From: Bifidobacterium simiarum
GTDB taxonomy: Bacteria > Actinomycetota > Actinomycetes > Actinomycetales > Bifidobacteriaceae
Assembly (NCBI RefSeq): GCF_002802905.1
Contig: NZ_PEBK01000001.1
Location: forward strand, 473,997-537,996
Length of the DNA stretch: 64,000 nucleotides
Direction of reading: 5' to 3'
The notes below the pieces were generated by a model. The model was given only the letters and a program-made list of their open reading frames with translations. It was not told where the DNA came from and ran no database searches. The first letter of the stretch is position 1, and each line of letters begins with the position of its first letter. Of the stretch, positions 40,414 to 48,327 are shown piece by piece. The position numbers and the translations under genes were made by a program.

Positions 40414-41247
40414 GTGACCGCAACATTCACCCCTACCGCGGACGTGGTGGCGCAGGCCGTCGAGGCCGGGTTCTTCCCCCCTCGCCACACCGTGGAGATC
40501 ACCGACGTGAGGGAGCTGGCCGCCTCCGTGGTGCGTCTGACCTTCCGTGATCCGTACATCGCCGAGCACGCCCGGCCGGCGCAGTTCGTGAACCTGTTCT
40601 CCCATGATCCGATGCATCTGATGCCCCGTCCCTTCGGCGTCAGCGAGGTGTCGGGCGACCAGGTGAGCGTGATCTTCGCCGTCGTGGGCGAGGGCACCGC
40701 CGAATTCTCACATCTGCACGCCGGCGACACGATCGACGTGCTCGGCCCCCTCGGCCGCCCGTTCCGCACCAAGGAGGACGCGCACTACGTGCTGGTGGCC
40801 GGCGGACTAGGCGTGCCGCCGCTGATCTACACCGCCCAGTGCCTCGCTGGCCGTGAGGGCGTGCGCACCACCGCCGTGTTCGGCTACCGCAACGACCATT
40901 TCGCCGACGGCTTCGTCTCCCGCTACGCCGACCGTACGGAGAGCATCGACGAATCCGAAGGCAACGTGATCACGCTGCTCGACCGTCTCGAGGGCGACCT
41001 GCTGGCCGACGGTGCCGAAGGGGCCGGCAAGCCGGTGATCCTCTCCTGCGGCCCGCTGCCGATGATGAAGGCCGTCGCCGCGTGGGCCGCCAAGCGTGAC
41101 CTGCCCTGCCAGCTGAGCATGGAGCAGCGCATGGGCTGCGGCTACGGCACCTGCGTGCTGTGCACGGTGGATACCGTGGACGGACGACTGAAGGTGTGCG
41201 CCGACGGACCGGTGTTCACCCGCGAACAGCTGGGATGGGGGGAGTGA
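40414..41247 (+). CDS. pyrK: Dihydroorotate dehydrogenase B, electron transfer subunit
   Basis: 277 aa flavoprotein passing electrons from PyrD to NAD+. FAD-binding RPFGVSEV region, NAD-binding LVAGGLGVPPL, and a [2Fe-2S] cluster motif with Cys in GCGYGTCVLC and KVCADG. GTG start behind aaaggag. Overlaps operationally with pyrD, which starts 2 bp later, indicating a PyrDB-PyrK heterotetramer of type 1B. Confidence 0.94.
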   Translation: MTATFTPTADVVAQAVEAGFFPPRHTVEITDVRELAASVVRLTFRDPYIAEHARPAQFVNLFSHDPMHLMPRPFGVSEVSGDQVSVIFAVVGEGTAEFSHLHAGDTIDVLGPLGRPFRTKEDAHYVLVAGGLGVPPLIYTAQCLAGREGVRTTAVFGYRNDHFADGFVSRYADRTESIDESEGNVITLLDRLEGDLLADGAEGAGKPVILSCGPLPMMKAVAAWAAKRDLPCQLSMEQRMGCGYGTCVLCTVDTVDGRLKVCADGPVFTREQLGWGE

Positions 41248-41249
41248 CG

Positions 41250-42239
41250 ATGGCAAACGCCGCAACGAGCAACAACGCCGGCAGCAACGCAGGCAACGGG
41301 GAACGGCCGATCAACCTGTACGAGAAGCACGAGTGGAAGCACCCCACCGTGGTGGCCGGCGTGCCGTGGAAGAACCCCGTGGGCACGGCCTCGGGCACGT
41401 TCCAGTACGCCGCGGTGCGCTGGTTCTACGATGTGAGCCAGCTCGGCGCGGTCAGCACCAAGGGCGTCTCCCCGGTGCCGTGGGAGGGCAATCCCGGCGT
41501 GCGCACCGCCGAGGGGCCGGCCAGCAACGTCAATGCGGTGGGTCTGCAGAACCCCGGCGTCGACCATTATCTCGTCGACGACCTGCCGAAGCTGAAGGAG
41601 GCCGGCGCCACCGTGGTCTCCAACGTGGCCGGTCACAGCGACGACGACTACGCCGAGGTGGTGGCCAAGCTCGCCGACTCGCCGGCTGACATGCTGGAGA
41701 TCAACGTCAGCTGCCCGAACGTGAGCCACGGCGGCATGAGCGTGGGCGCCGACCCGGTGGCGCTGAGCAAGCTCATCACCCGTCTGCGCAAGCTCACCGA
41801 CAAGCCGATGATCGTCAAGCTCACCCCGAACGTCACCGACATCACCGTGCCCGCCCGGGCCGCGGTGGAGGCCGGCGCCGACGCGCTGAGCATGATCAAC
41901 ACCATCGTCGGCATGCGCATCAACACCCGTACCGGCAAACCGATCATCGACCATGTGACCGGAGGCGTCTCCGGCCCGGCCGTGCTGCCGATCGGACTGG
42001 CCAGGGTCTGGCAGGTGCGTTCCGCGCTGCCCGAGATCCCGATCATCGGCATCGGCGGCATCGACAGCGGCGAGAAGGCCCTCGAATACCTCTACGCCGG
42101 CGCGAACGCCGTCGAGGTGGGTGCCGCCGCGCTGTTCAACCCCACCGCGCCGCTGCGCGTGGCCCGTGAGCTCGACGATCTGCTCGACGAACGTCCGGAA
42201 CTGGCCGCCAGACTCGCCGAAGGCAGGACCTGGCGCTGA
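41250..42239 (+). CDS. pyrD: Dihydroorotate dehydrogenase B, catalytic subunit
   Basis: 329 aa FMN enzyme. Barrel motifs NPVGTASGTFQ, INVSCPNV with the catalytic Cys, and phosphate loop IGIGGIDSGEKALEYLYAGANAVEVG. The first 22 residues are an Asn/Ala/Gly-rich extension not seen in most family members. Coupled to pyrK (stop and start 2 bp apart). Confidence 0.95.
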   Translation: MANAATSNNAGSNAGNGERPINLYEKHEWKHPTVVAGVPWKNPVGTASGTFQYAAVRWFYDVSQLGAVSTKGVSPVPWEGNPGVRTAEGPASNVNAVGLQNPGVDHYLVDDLPKLKEAGATVVSNVAGHSDDDYAEVVAKLADSPADMLEINVSCPNVSHGGMSVGADPVALSKLITRLRKLTDKPMIVKLTPNVTDITVPARAAVEAGADALSMINTIVGMRINTRTGKPIIDHVTGGVSGPAVLPIGLARVWQVRSALPEIPIIGIGGIDSGEKALEYLYAGANAVEVGAAALFNPTAPLRVARELDDLLDERPELAARLAEGRTWR

Positions 42240-42265
42240 ACCGAACGCAACCATTCCAACGCACG

Positions 42266-42354
42266 GCCCCCGCTGGCGGGGGCTGCCGTCCTCGGACGGC
42301 CGGGGTGGGCAATCCACTCCCGTCGCTTTCATGACGCCTCCCGCCAGCGGGAGG
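42266..42354 (+). repeat. Hairpin pair upstream of pyrE, REP-like
   Basis: Two GC-rich hairpins (gcccccgctggcgggggc at 42266-42283, and cctcccgccagcgggagg at 42337-42354) around ctgccgtcctcggacggc. The layout resembles parts of the repeats at 48.1 and 53.3 kb. The second hairpin ends just before the pyrE ribosome site and could influence its translation. Confidence 0.65.
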
Positions 42355-42367
42355 GGATAGGAAAGAC

Positions 42368-43069
42368 ATGACTGACACCGCATCGCTCGACATCCGCTTC
42401 ACCAAGTTCCTGCTGGACTCCCAGGCGCTGAAGTTCGGCGAGTTCACGCTGAAGTCCGGACGCAAGTCCCCGTACTTCATCAACGCGGGCGCGTTCGACG
42501 ACGGCCGCAAGATCGCCACGCTGGGCGAATTCTACGCCGAGAAGATCGCCGCCGAGATCGAGGCCGGTGCCCTGCCGCAGGACATCGACACCGTGTTCGG
42601 CCCGGCCTACAAGGGCATTCCGCTCGGCGTCTCCACGGCCATCGCCCTGACCTCCTCGCACGGCATGGAGGTGGGCTACACCTTCGACCGCAAGGAGAAG
42701 AAGGACCACGGCGACGGCGGCATGATGGTCGGCACCCAGCTGCGCGACGGCATGAAGGTGCTGCTGGTGGACGACGTGATGACGGCCGGCACCGCGGTGC
42801 GCGAGGTCATCCCCAAGCTCAAGGCCGAGGCCGATGTGCAGGTGGTCGGATTGGTGCTGTCGGTGGACCGCATGGAGAAGACCCGCGACTCCGACCTGTC
42901 CGCGGTGAAGGCCGTGGAGCAGGAGTTCGGATTCCCGGTGTTCGCCATCGCCAACGTCCGCGAGATCTTCCAGGCCGGCCGTTCCATCGTGACCGCCGAC
43001 GGCACGCCGTACGTGACCGACGAGATCAAGGCCGCGGCCGACGCCTACCTTGATCAGTACGGCGCCTGA
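42368..43069 (+). CDS. pyrE: Orotate phosphoribosyltransferase
   Basis: 233 aa. Adds phosphoribose from PRPP to orotate. PRPP-binding motif [13 protein letters not shown] and the dimer-loop Lys stretch [10 protein letters not shown] are intact. Last gene of the pyr cluster, 128 bp after pyrD with a hairpin-bearing leader. Confidence 0.96.
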   Translation: MTDTASLDIRFTKFLLDSQALKFGEFTLKSGRKSPYFINAGAFDDGRKIATLGEFYAEKIAAEIEAGALPQDIDTVFGPAYKGIPLGVSTAIALTSSHGMEVGYTFDRKEKKDHGDGGMMVGTQLRDGMKVLLVDDVMTAGTAVREVIPKLKAEADVQVVGLVLSVDRMEKTRDSDLSAVKAVEQEFGFPVFAIANVREIFQAGRSIVTADGTPYVTDEIKAAADAYLDQYGA

Positions 43070-43083
43070 TCCCGCTGTCCGTC

Positions 43084-43111
43084 CCTGACGTCGGGGAGTT
43101 CCGGCGTCAGG
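43084..43111. terminator. Hairpin between convergent pyrE and GntR gene
   Basis: Eleven-bp stem with one G-U pair (cctgacgtcgg against ccggcgtcagg) and a 6-nt loop. No T run on either side, so its terminator role is only likely from its place between two convergent genes. Confidence 0.5.
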
Positions 43112-43140
43112 CAGGCCATTCAGTCAGAACGGCCGCTTAT

Positions 43141-43797
43141 TCAAGCCAGCCAGTCGGTGATGCGCGCCGATTCCCCGTCCCAGTGCTCTCGGACGAGCCG
43201 CGCGGCCTGCAGCCGCTCGTCCGAGGCCAGGGACTCGATGATCCGTCCGTATCTCTCGTCGCAGGATGCATGTTCCGGATCGGCCTGCGCCATGAAGGCC
43301 AGTTCGTATCGCGCGATCAGCACGCGCAGCTGTCGCGTCAGCTCGTCGAGCCGGTCGTTGCCCGCTTCGACGACCAGCAGCGCGTGGAACCTTGAATCCA
43401 GCTCCCATCGGCGTACGGGGTCGTCGGTTCCGGCGAGCTTGCGCGCCGTCGTGCGCAGTCCGTTCAGCGTGGAACGGCGGATCTCGTCCGGCATCTCGCG
43501 GATGGCAAGCATCTCCAGCGAGGCGAGGATCGGGAACAGTTCCTCGGCCTCCTGCCGGGTGAGCGGCCGAAGCCTGAACCCCCGGGCCAACGCCGAGGTC
43601 AGCACGCCTTCGGCCTCCAGCCGCAGCAGCGCCTCTCTGATCGGGGTGCGGGAGACGCCGAGCCGGTCGATCAGCATCGGTTCGGTCAGAGCATCGCCGG
43701 GCTTGAGATCCATGGCGAGGATCATGCCGACGATCCGTTCGTAGACCTGATCGCGTAGTGGTTTCGGTCGTTCGATGACCATGTGCTCGACTCCCAT
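43141..43797 (-). CDS. GntR-family transcriptional regulator (FadR/FCD subfamily)
   Basis: 218 aa. N-terminal winged helix (about 10-75: LRDQVYERIVGMILAMDL, RLGVSRTPIREALLRLEAEGVL), C-terminal all-helical FCD ligand-binding domain with a metal-site pattern (SRFHALLV). Ligand unknown. A ribosome site (aggag) precedes the ATG, and an inverted repeat at 43823-43852 upstream is a likely self-operator. No obvious target operon adjacent other than itself. Confidence 0.88.
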   Translation of the reverse strand: MGVEHMVIERPKPLRDQVYERIVGMILAMDLKPGDALTEPMLIDRLGVSRTPIREALLRLEAEGVLTSALARGFRLRPLTRQEAEELFPILASLEMLAIREMPDEIRRSTLNGLRTTARKLAGTDDPVRRWELDSRFHALLVVEAGNDRLDELTRQLRVLIARYELAFMAQADPEHASCDERYGRIIESLASDERLQAARLVREHWDGESARITDWLA

Positions 43798-43822
43798 ATG
43801 CCTGACTCCTATGTCCGCCGTA

Positions 43823-43852
43823 TATCGTATCCAACAGAAATTGTATACGATA
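43823..43852. promoter_or_regulatory. Probable GntR operator
   Basis: TATCGTAT and ATACGATA form a perfect 8-bp inverted repeat with a 14-bp spacer just upstream of the GntR gene. The right half includes tgtatac, resembling half-sites of FadR/FCD regulators. Confidence 0.55.
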
Positions 43853-43905
43853 CGCGCTGTGGACTGCGGTTATGTGTACCATGGCTCGGGAATGCAGACC
43901 ATTGT

Positions 43906-43954
43906 GGCTTCCCCCTCTGGGGGAAGCTGTCAGCCACAGGCTGACTGATGAGGG
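43906..43954 (+). repeat. REP-like two-hairpin element, copy 1
   Basis: About 49 bp with two small hairpins: cttccccc paired with gggggaag, then gtcagcc paired with ggctgac, ending in tgatgaggg. Same element and orientation as at 48092-48140, and inverted relative to the copy at 53 kb. Confidence 0.85.
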
Positions 43955-44005
43955 GGCAGGGATCCAAAGGTCGATAGGGACCGCAGGCCGAGGTCGGCCT
44001 CAGGG

Positions 44006-44632
44006 CTAGACGTCCGTCGCCGCCGCGAGGATCGGCCGGTACGCTTCGATCAGCTGTGGCAGGCGCATGCGCGCGTTGGCCGGGCTGGTGGACGGCAGGG
44101 CCGTCATCGGCAGATCGAATCCGGCCTCGGTAAGCCGCGGGAGGCACAGACGTCGGTAGAGCTGCGCGGCCTTGGCTCCGGTGGTGAATACGTGCCTGAT
44201 CTCGGATGGCCGGATCACCGAGGCGAGGTCGTTCGCGACGGCGTTGCGGATGGAGGCGTCGCTGGCGCCGACGATGTCGCAGGATGCGATCACGTCCCAC
44301 AGGGCGATGTGATGCCGCAAGGCGAACGCTCGTCTGGCCTCGGTCAGTTTCGCCATTCGTTCGGCGGTGTCCGGGAACCGTTCGGGAACGGGGGAGGGGT
44401 CGTCGAAGAGCGCGGCCATGACCGGCCAGAACCGGTTGGCCCTGAACGCATAGTAGAAGGCCGCCTCGCGGGATTTCGGGCTCGGCATCGAACCCAGCAC
44501 CAGAACGCGGGAGTCGCGGTCCCACACGGGGCCGAACCCATGCGTGACGTGCTGCGTGACATGCTGCGTGCCGGATGTGTTCGGCGATTCCGGCGCGTTC
44601 GACGTCGTCGGTGCTTCCGCTGAGGCGGCCAT
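44006..44632 (-). CDS. Uracil/hypoxanthine-DNA glycosylase superfamily protein
   Basis: 208 aa. The core after a poorly conserved 30-residue N-terminus carries LVLGSMPSPKSREAAFYYAFRANRFW and a late STSPANAR motif, which fit the UDG superfamily family 6 (hypoxanthine-DNA glycosylase) or Mug-like enzymes. It would remove deaminated bases from DNA. No strong ribosome site at this ATG, so the true start may lie further in. Same strand and 36 bp downstream of the LysR gene. Confidence 0.75.
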   Translation of the reverse strand: MAASAEAPTTSNAPESPNTSGTQHVTQHVTHGFGPVWDRDSRVLVLGSMPSPKSREAAFYYAFRANRFWPVMAALFDDPSPVPERFPDTAERMAKLTEARRAFALRHHIALWDVIASCDIVGASDASIRNAVANDLASVIRPSEIRHVFTTGAKAAQLYRRLCLPRLTEAGFDLPMTALPSTSPANARMRLPQLIEAYRPILAAATDV

Positions 44633-44668
44633 ATCGGATCAGTCGATTCGGATCGCTGGTCGGTCGGA

Positions 44669-45592
44669 TCAGTCGATCAGCGTGTAGCCGTGGGAGGCGA
44701 TCACGGACTTAAGCTTCTCGAGATACACCTCGGCGGCCTGGCTGAGCTTGGCGCGTTCGTTGGTGATCCAGCCGACCAGCATCGTCTCGTCGCTTTCCAG
44801 CGGCACGGTGACGATCTTGTCGGAGTTGAGGTCCTCGTTGTCGATGCCGGAGCACACCGTGTAGCCGTTGAGGCCGACGATGAAGTTGAGGATGGTGGCG
44901 CGGTCGGTCACGTTGATCTGCTTGGGGGAGTACTCGGGCCACACCGCCTCCTCGGCGAAGTAGAACGAGCCCTCCTCGCCCTGCTCGTACTGGATCCACG
45001 GGTAGGGCTTGAGGTCCTCCATGGTCAGGGACTTCTTGCTAGCCAGCGGGTTGGACCGGGAGAGGAACACATGCAGGCCGGCGCGGAACACCGGGTGGAA
45101 CTCGAGGTGCTTCTCGCGCAGCAGCTTGCCGATCACGTCCTTGTTGAAGTCGGAGAGGTAGAGGATGCCGACCTCGGACTGCATGTTGGCGACCTGGTTG
45201 ATGATGTCGCGGGTGCGGGTCTCGCGGATCGTGAACTCGTACTCGTCGGACTTGATGGAGTTGATGAGCTCGACGAAGGCCTCGACGGCGAACATGTAGT
45301 GCTGGGTGGAGACCTGGCACAGCTGCTTGCGCGGCTTGGCGTTCTTGTAGCGCTCCTCGAGCAGGGCCGACTGGTCGAGCACCTGACGGGCGTAGGTGAG
45401 GAATTCCGCGCCGTCGACGGTCAGCGCGATGCCCTGGGAGGAACGGGTGAAGATCTCGATGCCCATCTCCTTCTCCAGCTCCTTGACGGCGGAGGAGAGC
45501 GCCGGCTGGGAGATGTACAGTTCGTGGGAGGCTTCGTTCATAGAACCGCATTCGACGATCTTGACGATGTATTTCAGCTGCAGGAGTGTCAT
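44669..45592 (-). CDS. LysR-family transcriptional regulator
   Basis: 307 aa. Starts MTLLQLKYIVKIVECGSMNE; helix-turn-helix in ASHELYISQPALSSAVKELEKEMG (about 18-42). The rest is the periplasmic-binding-like effector domain. The much longer upstream frame is not used because normal LysR proteins start exactly at this Met. Effector and targets unknown; similarity of the N-terminus to Gram-positive CysB/Cbl-like LysR proteins is only suggestive. Confidence 0.88.
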   Translation of the reverse strand: MTLLQLKYIVKIVECGSMNEASHELYISQPALSSAVKELEKEMGIEIFTRSSQGIALTVDGAEFLTYARQVLDQSALLEERYKNAKPRKQLCQVSTQHYMFAVEAFVELINSIKSDEYEFTIRETRTRDIINQVANMQSEVGILYLSDFNKDVIGKLLREKHLEFHPVFRAGLHVFLSRSNPLASKKSLTMEDLKPYPWIQYEQGEEGSFYFAEEAVWPEYSPKQINVTDRATILNFIVGLNGYTVCSGIDNEDLNSDKIVTVPLESDETMLVGWITNERAKLSQAAEVYLEKLKSVIASHGYTLID

Positions 45593-45744
45593 AGATTCCA
45601 GTGATACCAGCAGGCGCAAACAGCGGTGCCGGTTATACCCCCGGGTTCCGCCGGTTTGTCCGATCCGTGGACGGGTTCGTGGACCTGTGGGGCCGTGCCG
45701 AGGGGCTATGTCGCGGGATTGGGCTGTGGGGCCGTGCCGCGAGA

Positions 45745-46218
45745 CTATGCCGTCTTCCGGCTTCGTCGTGCGGCCGAGGAGACCCGGGACCGGCGCACCT
45801 GCCGTCCGATCACGAAGCCGATCGCGCAGGCCAGGACGAAATAGGAGAGCCACGCCGCGTCGGCGTAGAAGTCCGCCGACGTCATCGAAAGCCTCCAGGG
45901 GCCGTCTGGCGTATACGTGCAGTTCGCATAGTCGCCGTTGGCGCAGGTCTCGCGGTACAGGTGATTGCACAGCATGACGAACGGCACGGAGATCAGCACG
46001 CTGACGATCGGATAGGCCACGTCGCCGTACCGGCCGTCGCTCGCCCTCAGACCGACGACGAGATTGGTGATCAGCAGGGCCGCGGGCCATATGAAATTCA
46101 GTCCCAGCGGCACGGCCTTGCCGCCGGCGACGATCTGCCAGACGATCAGCGCCGCGTACAGGACCGTCACCACGATCCAGCCGATGACCAGTGAACGATG
46201 CGTGTTGATCCAACCCAT
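45745..46218 (-). CDS. Small hypothetical membrane protein
   Basis: 157 aa with four predicted membrane segments (about 10-30, 38-57, 68-87, 120-140). An extracellular loop carries two Cys (CANGDYANC) that may form a disulfide, and the tail is basic (RRSRVSSAARRSRK). Not recognised. The 152 bp between it and the LysR gene include an exact repeat of tgtggggccgtgccg (45686 and 45725). Confidence 0.65.
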   Translation of the reverse strand: MGWINTHRSLVIGWIVVTVLYAALIVWQIVAGGKAVPLGLNFIWPAALLITNLVVGLRASDGRYGDVAYPIVSVLISVPFVMLCNHLYRETCANGDYANCTYTPDGPWRLSMTSADFYADAAWLSYFVLACAIGFVIGRQVRRSRVSSAARRSRKTA

Positions 46219-46512
46219 GATCCGCCCCCGTTGCGTCTCTTCTCATTCGGCCTGTTGAGGCCGGTGACCCTCCCATGCTATCCGTGTGGGAGGGTTCTGT
46301 CACGGATCATGGGTCGGATGGCGGATGTCCGGCGTGTCCGACGGGGCAGTGCGAAGGGGCGGGACGGTGTGAGGGGACCGGGTCATGGTATGTGAGAAAT
46401 ACGGTCGAAAATGTGCGGAATCATAAGGTTTCCGTGCGGTATTGACCGGCAATAATCATTGATATTGCAACGATAAGGCGTGTTGTCGGCGGTGGAGACG
46501 GTATACTGAAAG
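46219..46512 (+). other. Intergenic region upstream of ncRNA, no gene seen
   Basis: About 290 bases, AT-richer towards the right end (attgaccggcaataatcatt). No coding frame with start signals. The right edge holds TATACT at 46502-46507, a likely -10 for the RNA gene that follows; no good -35 is seen. Confidence 0.5.
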
Positions 46513-46761
46513 TGAAGACAGGATATGTTCGTTTCGAAGGTATCCGCTTGGGTTTTCCGCATCGAGGATGATGCCGGAGGTCCTGTCTTCAGATAACAGA
46601 ATTAGGGCATAACAGAATCAGGTATAACCGAACAAGGAACAGCCGATAGTATTGCTGAACGATAGGTGGTTCGAGGCACGAACCATCCGATGAGGTGGCA
46701 TATGAGGAATCCGCATTGAGGCCCCGGGGTTTGAAACACCAGCTCCGGGGTCTCGTTTTTT
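46513..46761 (+). ncRNA. Candidate structured noncoding RNA, unclassified
   Basis: About 250 nt with no protein frame worth reading. TATACT lies 6 nt upstream. The 5' part is closed by a perfect 11-bp long-range helix (46513-46523 with 46581-46591) that encloses smaller stems such as ttcg-ttt-cgaa. A second stem pairs ggttcg with cgaacc near 46669-46686. The end is a strong intrinsic terminator on this strand. The neighbouring cation-efflux gene runs the other way, so this cannot be a riboswitch for it. It is not tmRNA, RNase P or SRP RNA by their key motifs; raiA-like or 6S-like RNA are untested options. Confidence 0.6.
46718..46761 (+). terminator. Intrinsic terminator of the candidate ncRNA
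   Basis: Ten-bp stem with one G-U pair (gaggccccgg against ccggggtctc), loop of 17 nt, then g and six T. On the opposite strand no T run follows, so it serves plus-strand transcription. Confidence 0.8.
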
Positions 46762-46779
46762 ATGCTTGCTGGTTTCCGG

Positions 46780-47799
46780 TCAGTGGGTTCCGATCAGGGC
46801 CTTGTCGTGATCGCGACGGTAGATGTCGGGCTCCACGTAGATCTCGAACCGGTACCAGGGCAGGGCGGTGCGCACGGCATTCTCGATCTTGTCGACGGTC
46901 TGCACGTCGTAGTCGCGGTCGAGCTTGGAGGTCTGCACCTTGACGCACAGCAGGATGTCGTCCTCGGACATGTGGATCGTCTGCATGTTGAGCAGGCGCT
47001 CCACGCCGGGCGTGGAGGTGACGGCGTCGACGATCTTGGTACGGGTTTCCGCGTCGACGGTCTCGCCGAGCAGCAGGGAACCGGATTTGGTGGCCAGCAG
47101 TGCGGAGCCGACCATCAGGAGCAGGCCGACCATGAGACCGCCGACCGCATCCCACAGCTCGTCGCCGGTGATGATGGCGACGCCGATGCCGGCGGCGGCG
47201 AACGCCAGACCGATGAGGGCGAGCGTGTCTTCCATGATGACGGAGGCGAGTTCGGCCGACTTGGTGCGCCGCCAGAAGCGAAGGAATCCGATGCGCTTCA
47301 TGCCGATGCGATCCATGCGCTCACGAGCCTCGAGGATGCTCTTGTGCAGGCCCATGCCTTCGAAGCAGGCGCTGACCACGCAGACGGCGAGGGCCACGGC
47401 CAGCTCGAACCGGTTGGCCGTGTGGGCGGCCGGGTCGGCAAGCACGAGCTGCATCTTCTTGATGGCCTCGGAGGTGGAGTAGAAGCCGCCGACGAAGAAC
47501 AGCAGTGTGGCAACGACGAACGAGGCGAGGTATTTCGCACGGTAGAGGCCGAACGGGTGATCGCCGTCGGTCTTGTGATGCGATGCCTTCTCGCCGATGA
47601 TCAGCACGATCTCGTTGGAGCAGTCGGCGGCCGAATGCACGCTTTCCGACAGCATGGCGGACGATCCGGTGAAGATGGCCGCCGCCACCTTGCATACGGC
47701 GACGCCGATATTCGCCGCCAGCGCCGCCTTGACGGCCGCTCCCTTGTGCTCCGGTTCTCGGACCGTGACAGTCTTCTCGTCTCCCGCTGACTCGCTCAT
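46780..47799 (-). CDS. Cation diffusion facilitator family efflux protein
   Basis: 339 aa from an ATG with a gagggtgag ribosome site; a TTG-ATG pair 66-69 bases upstream would add a polar N-terminus. Five to six membrane segments; metal-site residues in SVHSAADCSNE and HPFG; the second site in MEDTLALIG; C-terminal cytoplasmic metallochaperone-like domain (SEDDILLCVKV). Probably exports Zn2+, Mn2+ or Fe2+; the metal cannot be decided. Confidence 0.85.
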   Translation of the reverse strand: MSESAGDEKTVTVREPEHKGAAVKAALAANIGVAVCKVAAAIFTGSSAMLSESVHSAADCSNEIVLIIGEKASHHKTDGDHPFGLYRAKYLASFVVATLLFFVGGFYSTSEAIKKMQLVLADPAAHTANRFELAVALAVCVVSACFEGMGLHKSILEARERMDRIGMKRIGFLRFWRRTKSAELASVIMEDTLALIGLAFAAAGIGVAIITGDELWDAVGGLMVGLLLMVGSALLATKSGSLLLGETVDAETRTKIVDAVTSTPGVERLLNMQTIHMSEDDILLCVKVQTSKLDRDYDVQTVDKIENAVRTALPWYRFEIYVEPDIYRRDHDKALIGTH

Positions 47800-48091
47800 C
47801 AGCAGCTCACCCTCTTCTGTGTCTTCCTTCGATGTCTTCTGCGTCTTCGGTGCCGTGATCGGCATCAAGCATCAATACAAGATCACACTATAGGCCGAGC
47901 CGAGACCGTGGGCCGCCATAGTGTTTCCATGCCGGGTTCCAGTCTGAGGCTCGGTTCATGAAGTCACCGTCTGGACGTGTTCAGGGTGAAGGCCGTATAG
48001 GGGCTACTTCATGGGGTTTCCCGTGATATTCCCGATGTGGCCACGTCGTCGGCCCTTTATCCGAAGGCACAGTTTCGTCCAACGCTGTGTG
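47800..48091 (-). other. Intergenic region between efflux gene and repeat, no gene seen
   Basis: About 290 bases. It includes the leader of the efflux gene and a stretch near 47880-48090 without coding or repeat features that I can recognise. Confidence 0.4.
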
Positions 48092-48300
48092 GGCTTCCCC
48101 CTCCGGGGGAAGCTGTCAGCCGCAGGCTGACTGATGAGGGCAATGCAGCTCGCGCCCCCGCCGGACGAACAGTCCACTGGACTGTTCGTTGCAGTGAATC
48201 ATGCTCCCGCTGGCGGGAGCTGTCCGGCTGCGCCGGACTGAGGGTGGTCGAGTCCCATCACACGGCGGTCCAACCACCCCAGTCCGCCTACGGCAGCCAG
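48092..48300 (+). repeat. REP-like composite element, copy 2 (left inverted repeat)
   Basis: About 209 bp made of consecutive two-hairpin modules: 48092-48140 (gcttccccc-type), 48165-48189 (a perfect 25-nt palindrome around agtccactggact), and 48203-48245 (ctcccgctggcgggag plus gtccggctgcgccggac). It matches 53280-53467 in inverted orientation nearly base for base, except that the palindrome is absent there. A further hairpin (agcccccgacggcggggc) continues to about 48316. Confidence 0.9.
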
Positions 48301-48327
48301 CCCCCGACGGCGGGGCAGAGTCAGAGA

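Noticed and set aside
46513..46761. Metal riboswitch for the adjacent cation-efflux gene
   Set aside because: The efflux gene is on the opposite strand and converges on this RNA, so it cannot lie in its 5' leader.
46695..46943. Open frame of 82 codons starting in the candidate ncRNA
   Set aside because: Crosses the intrinsic terminator and runs antisense into the cation-efflux gene; amino acid content is Arg/Ser-rich noise.
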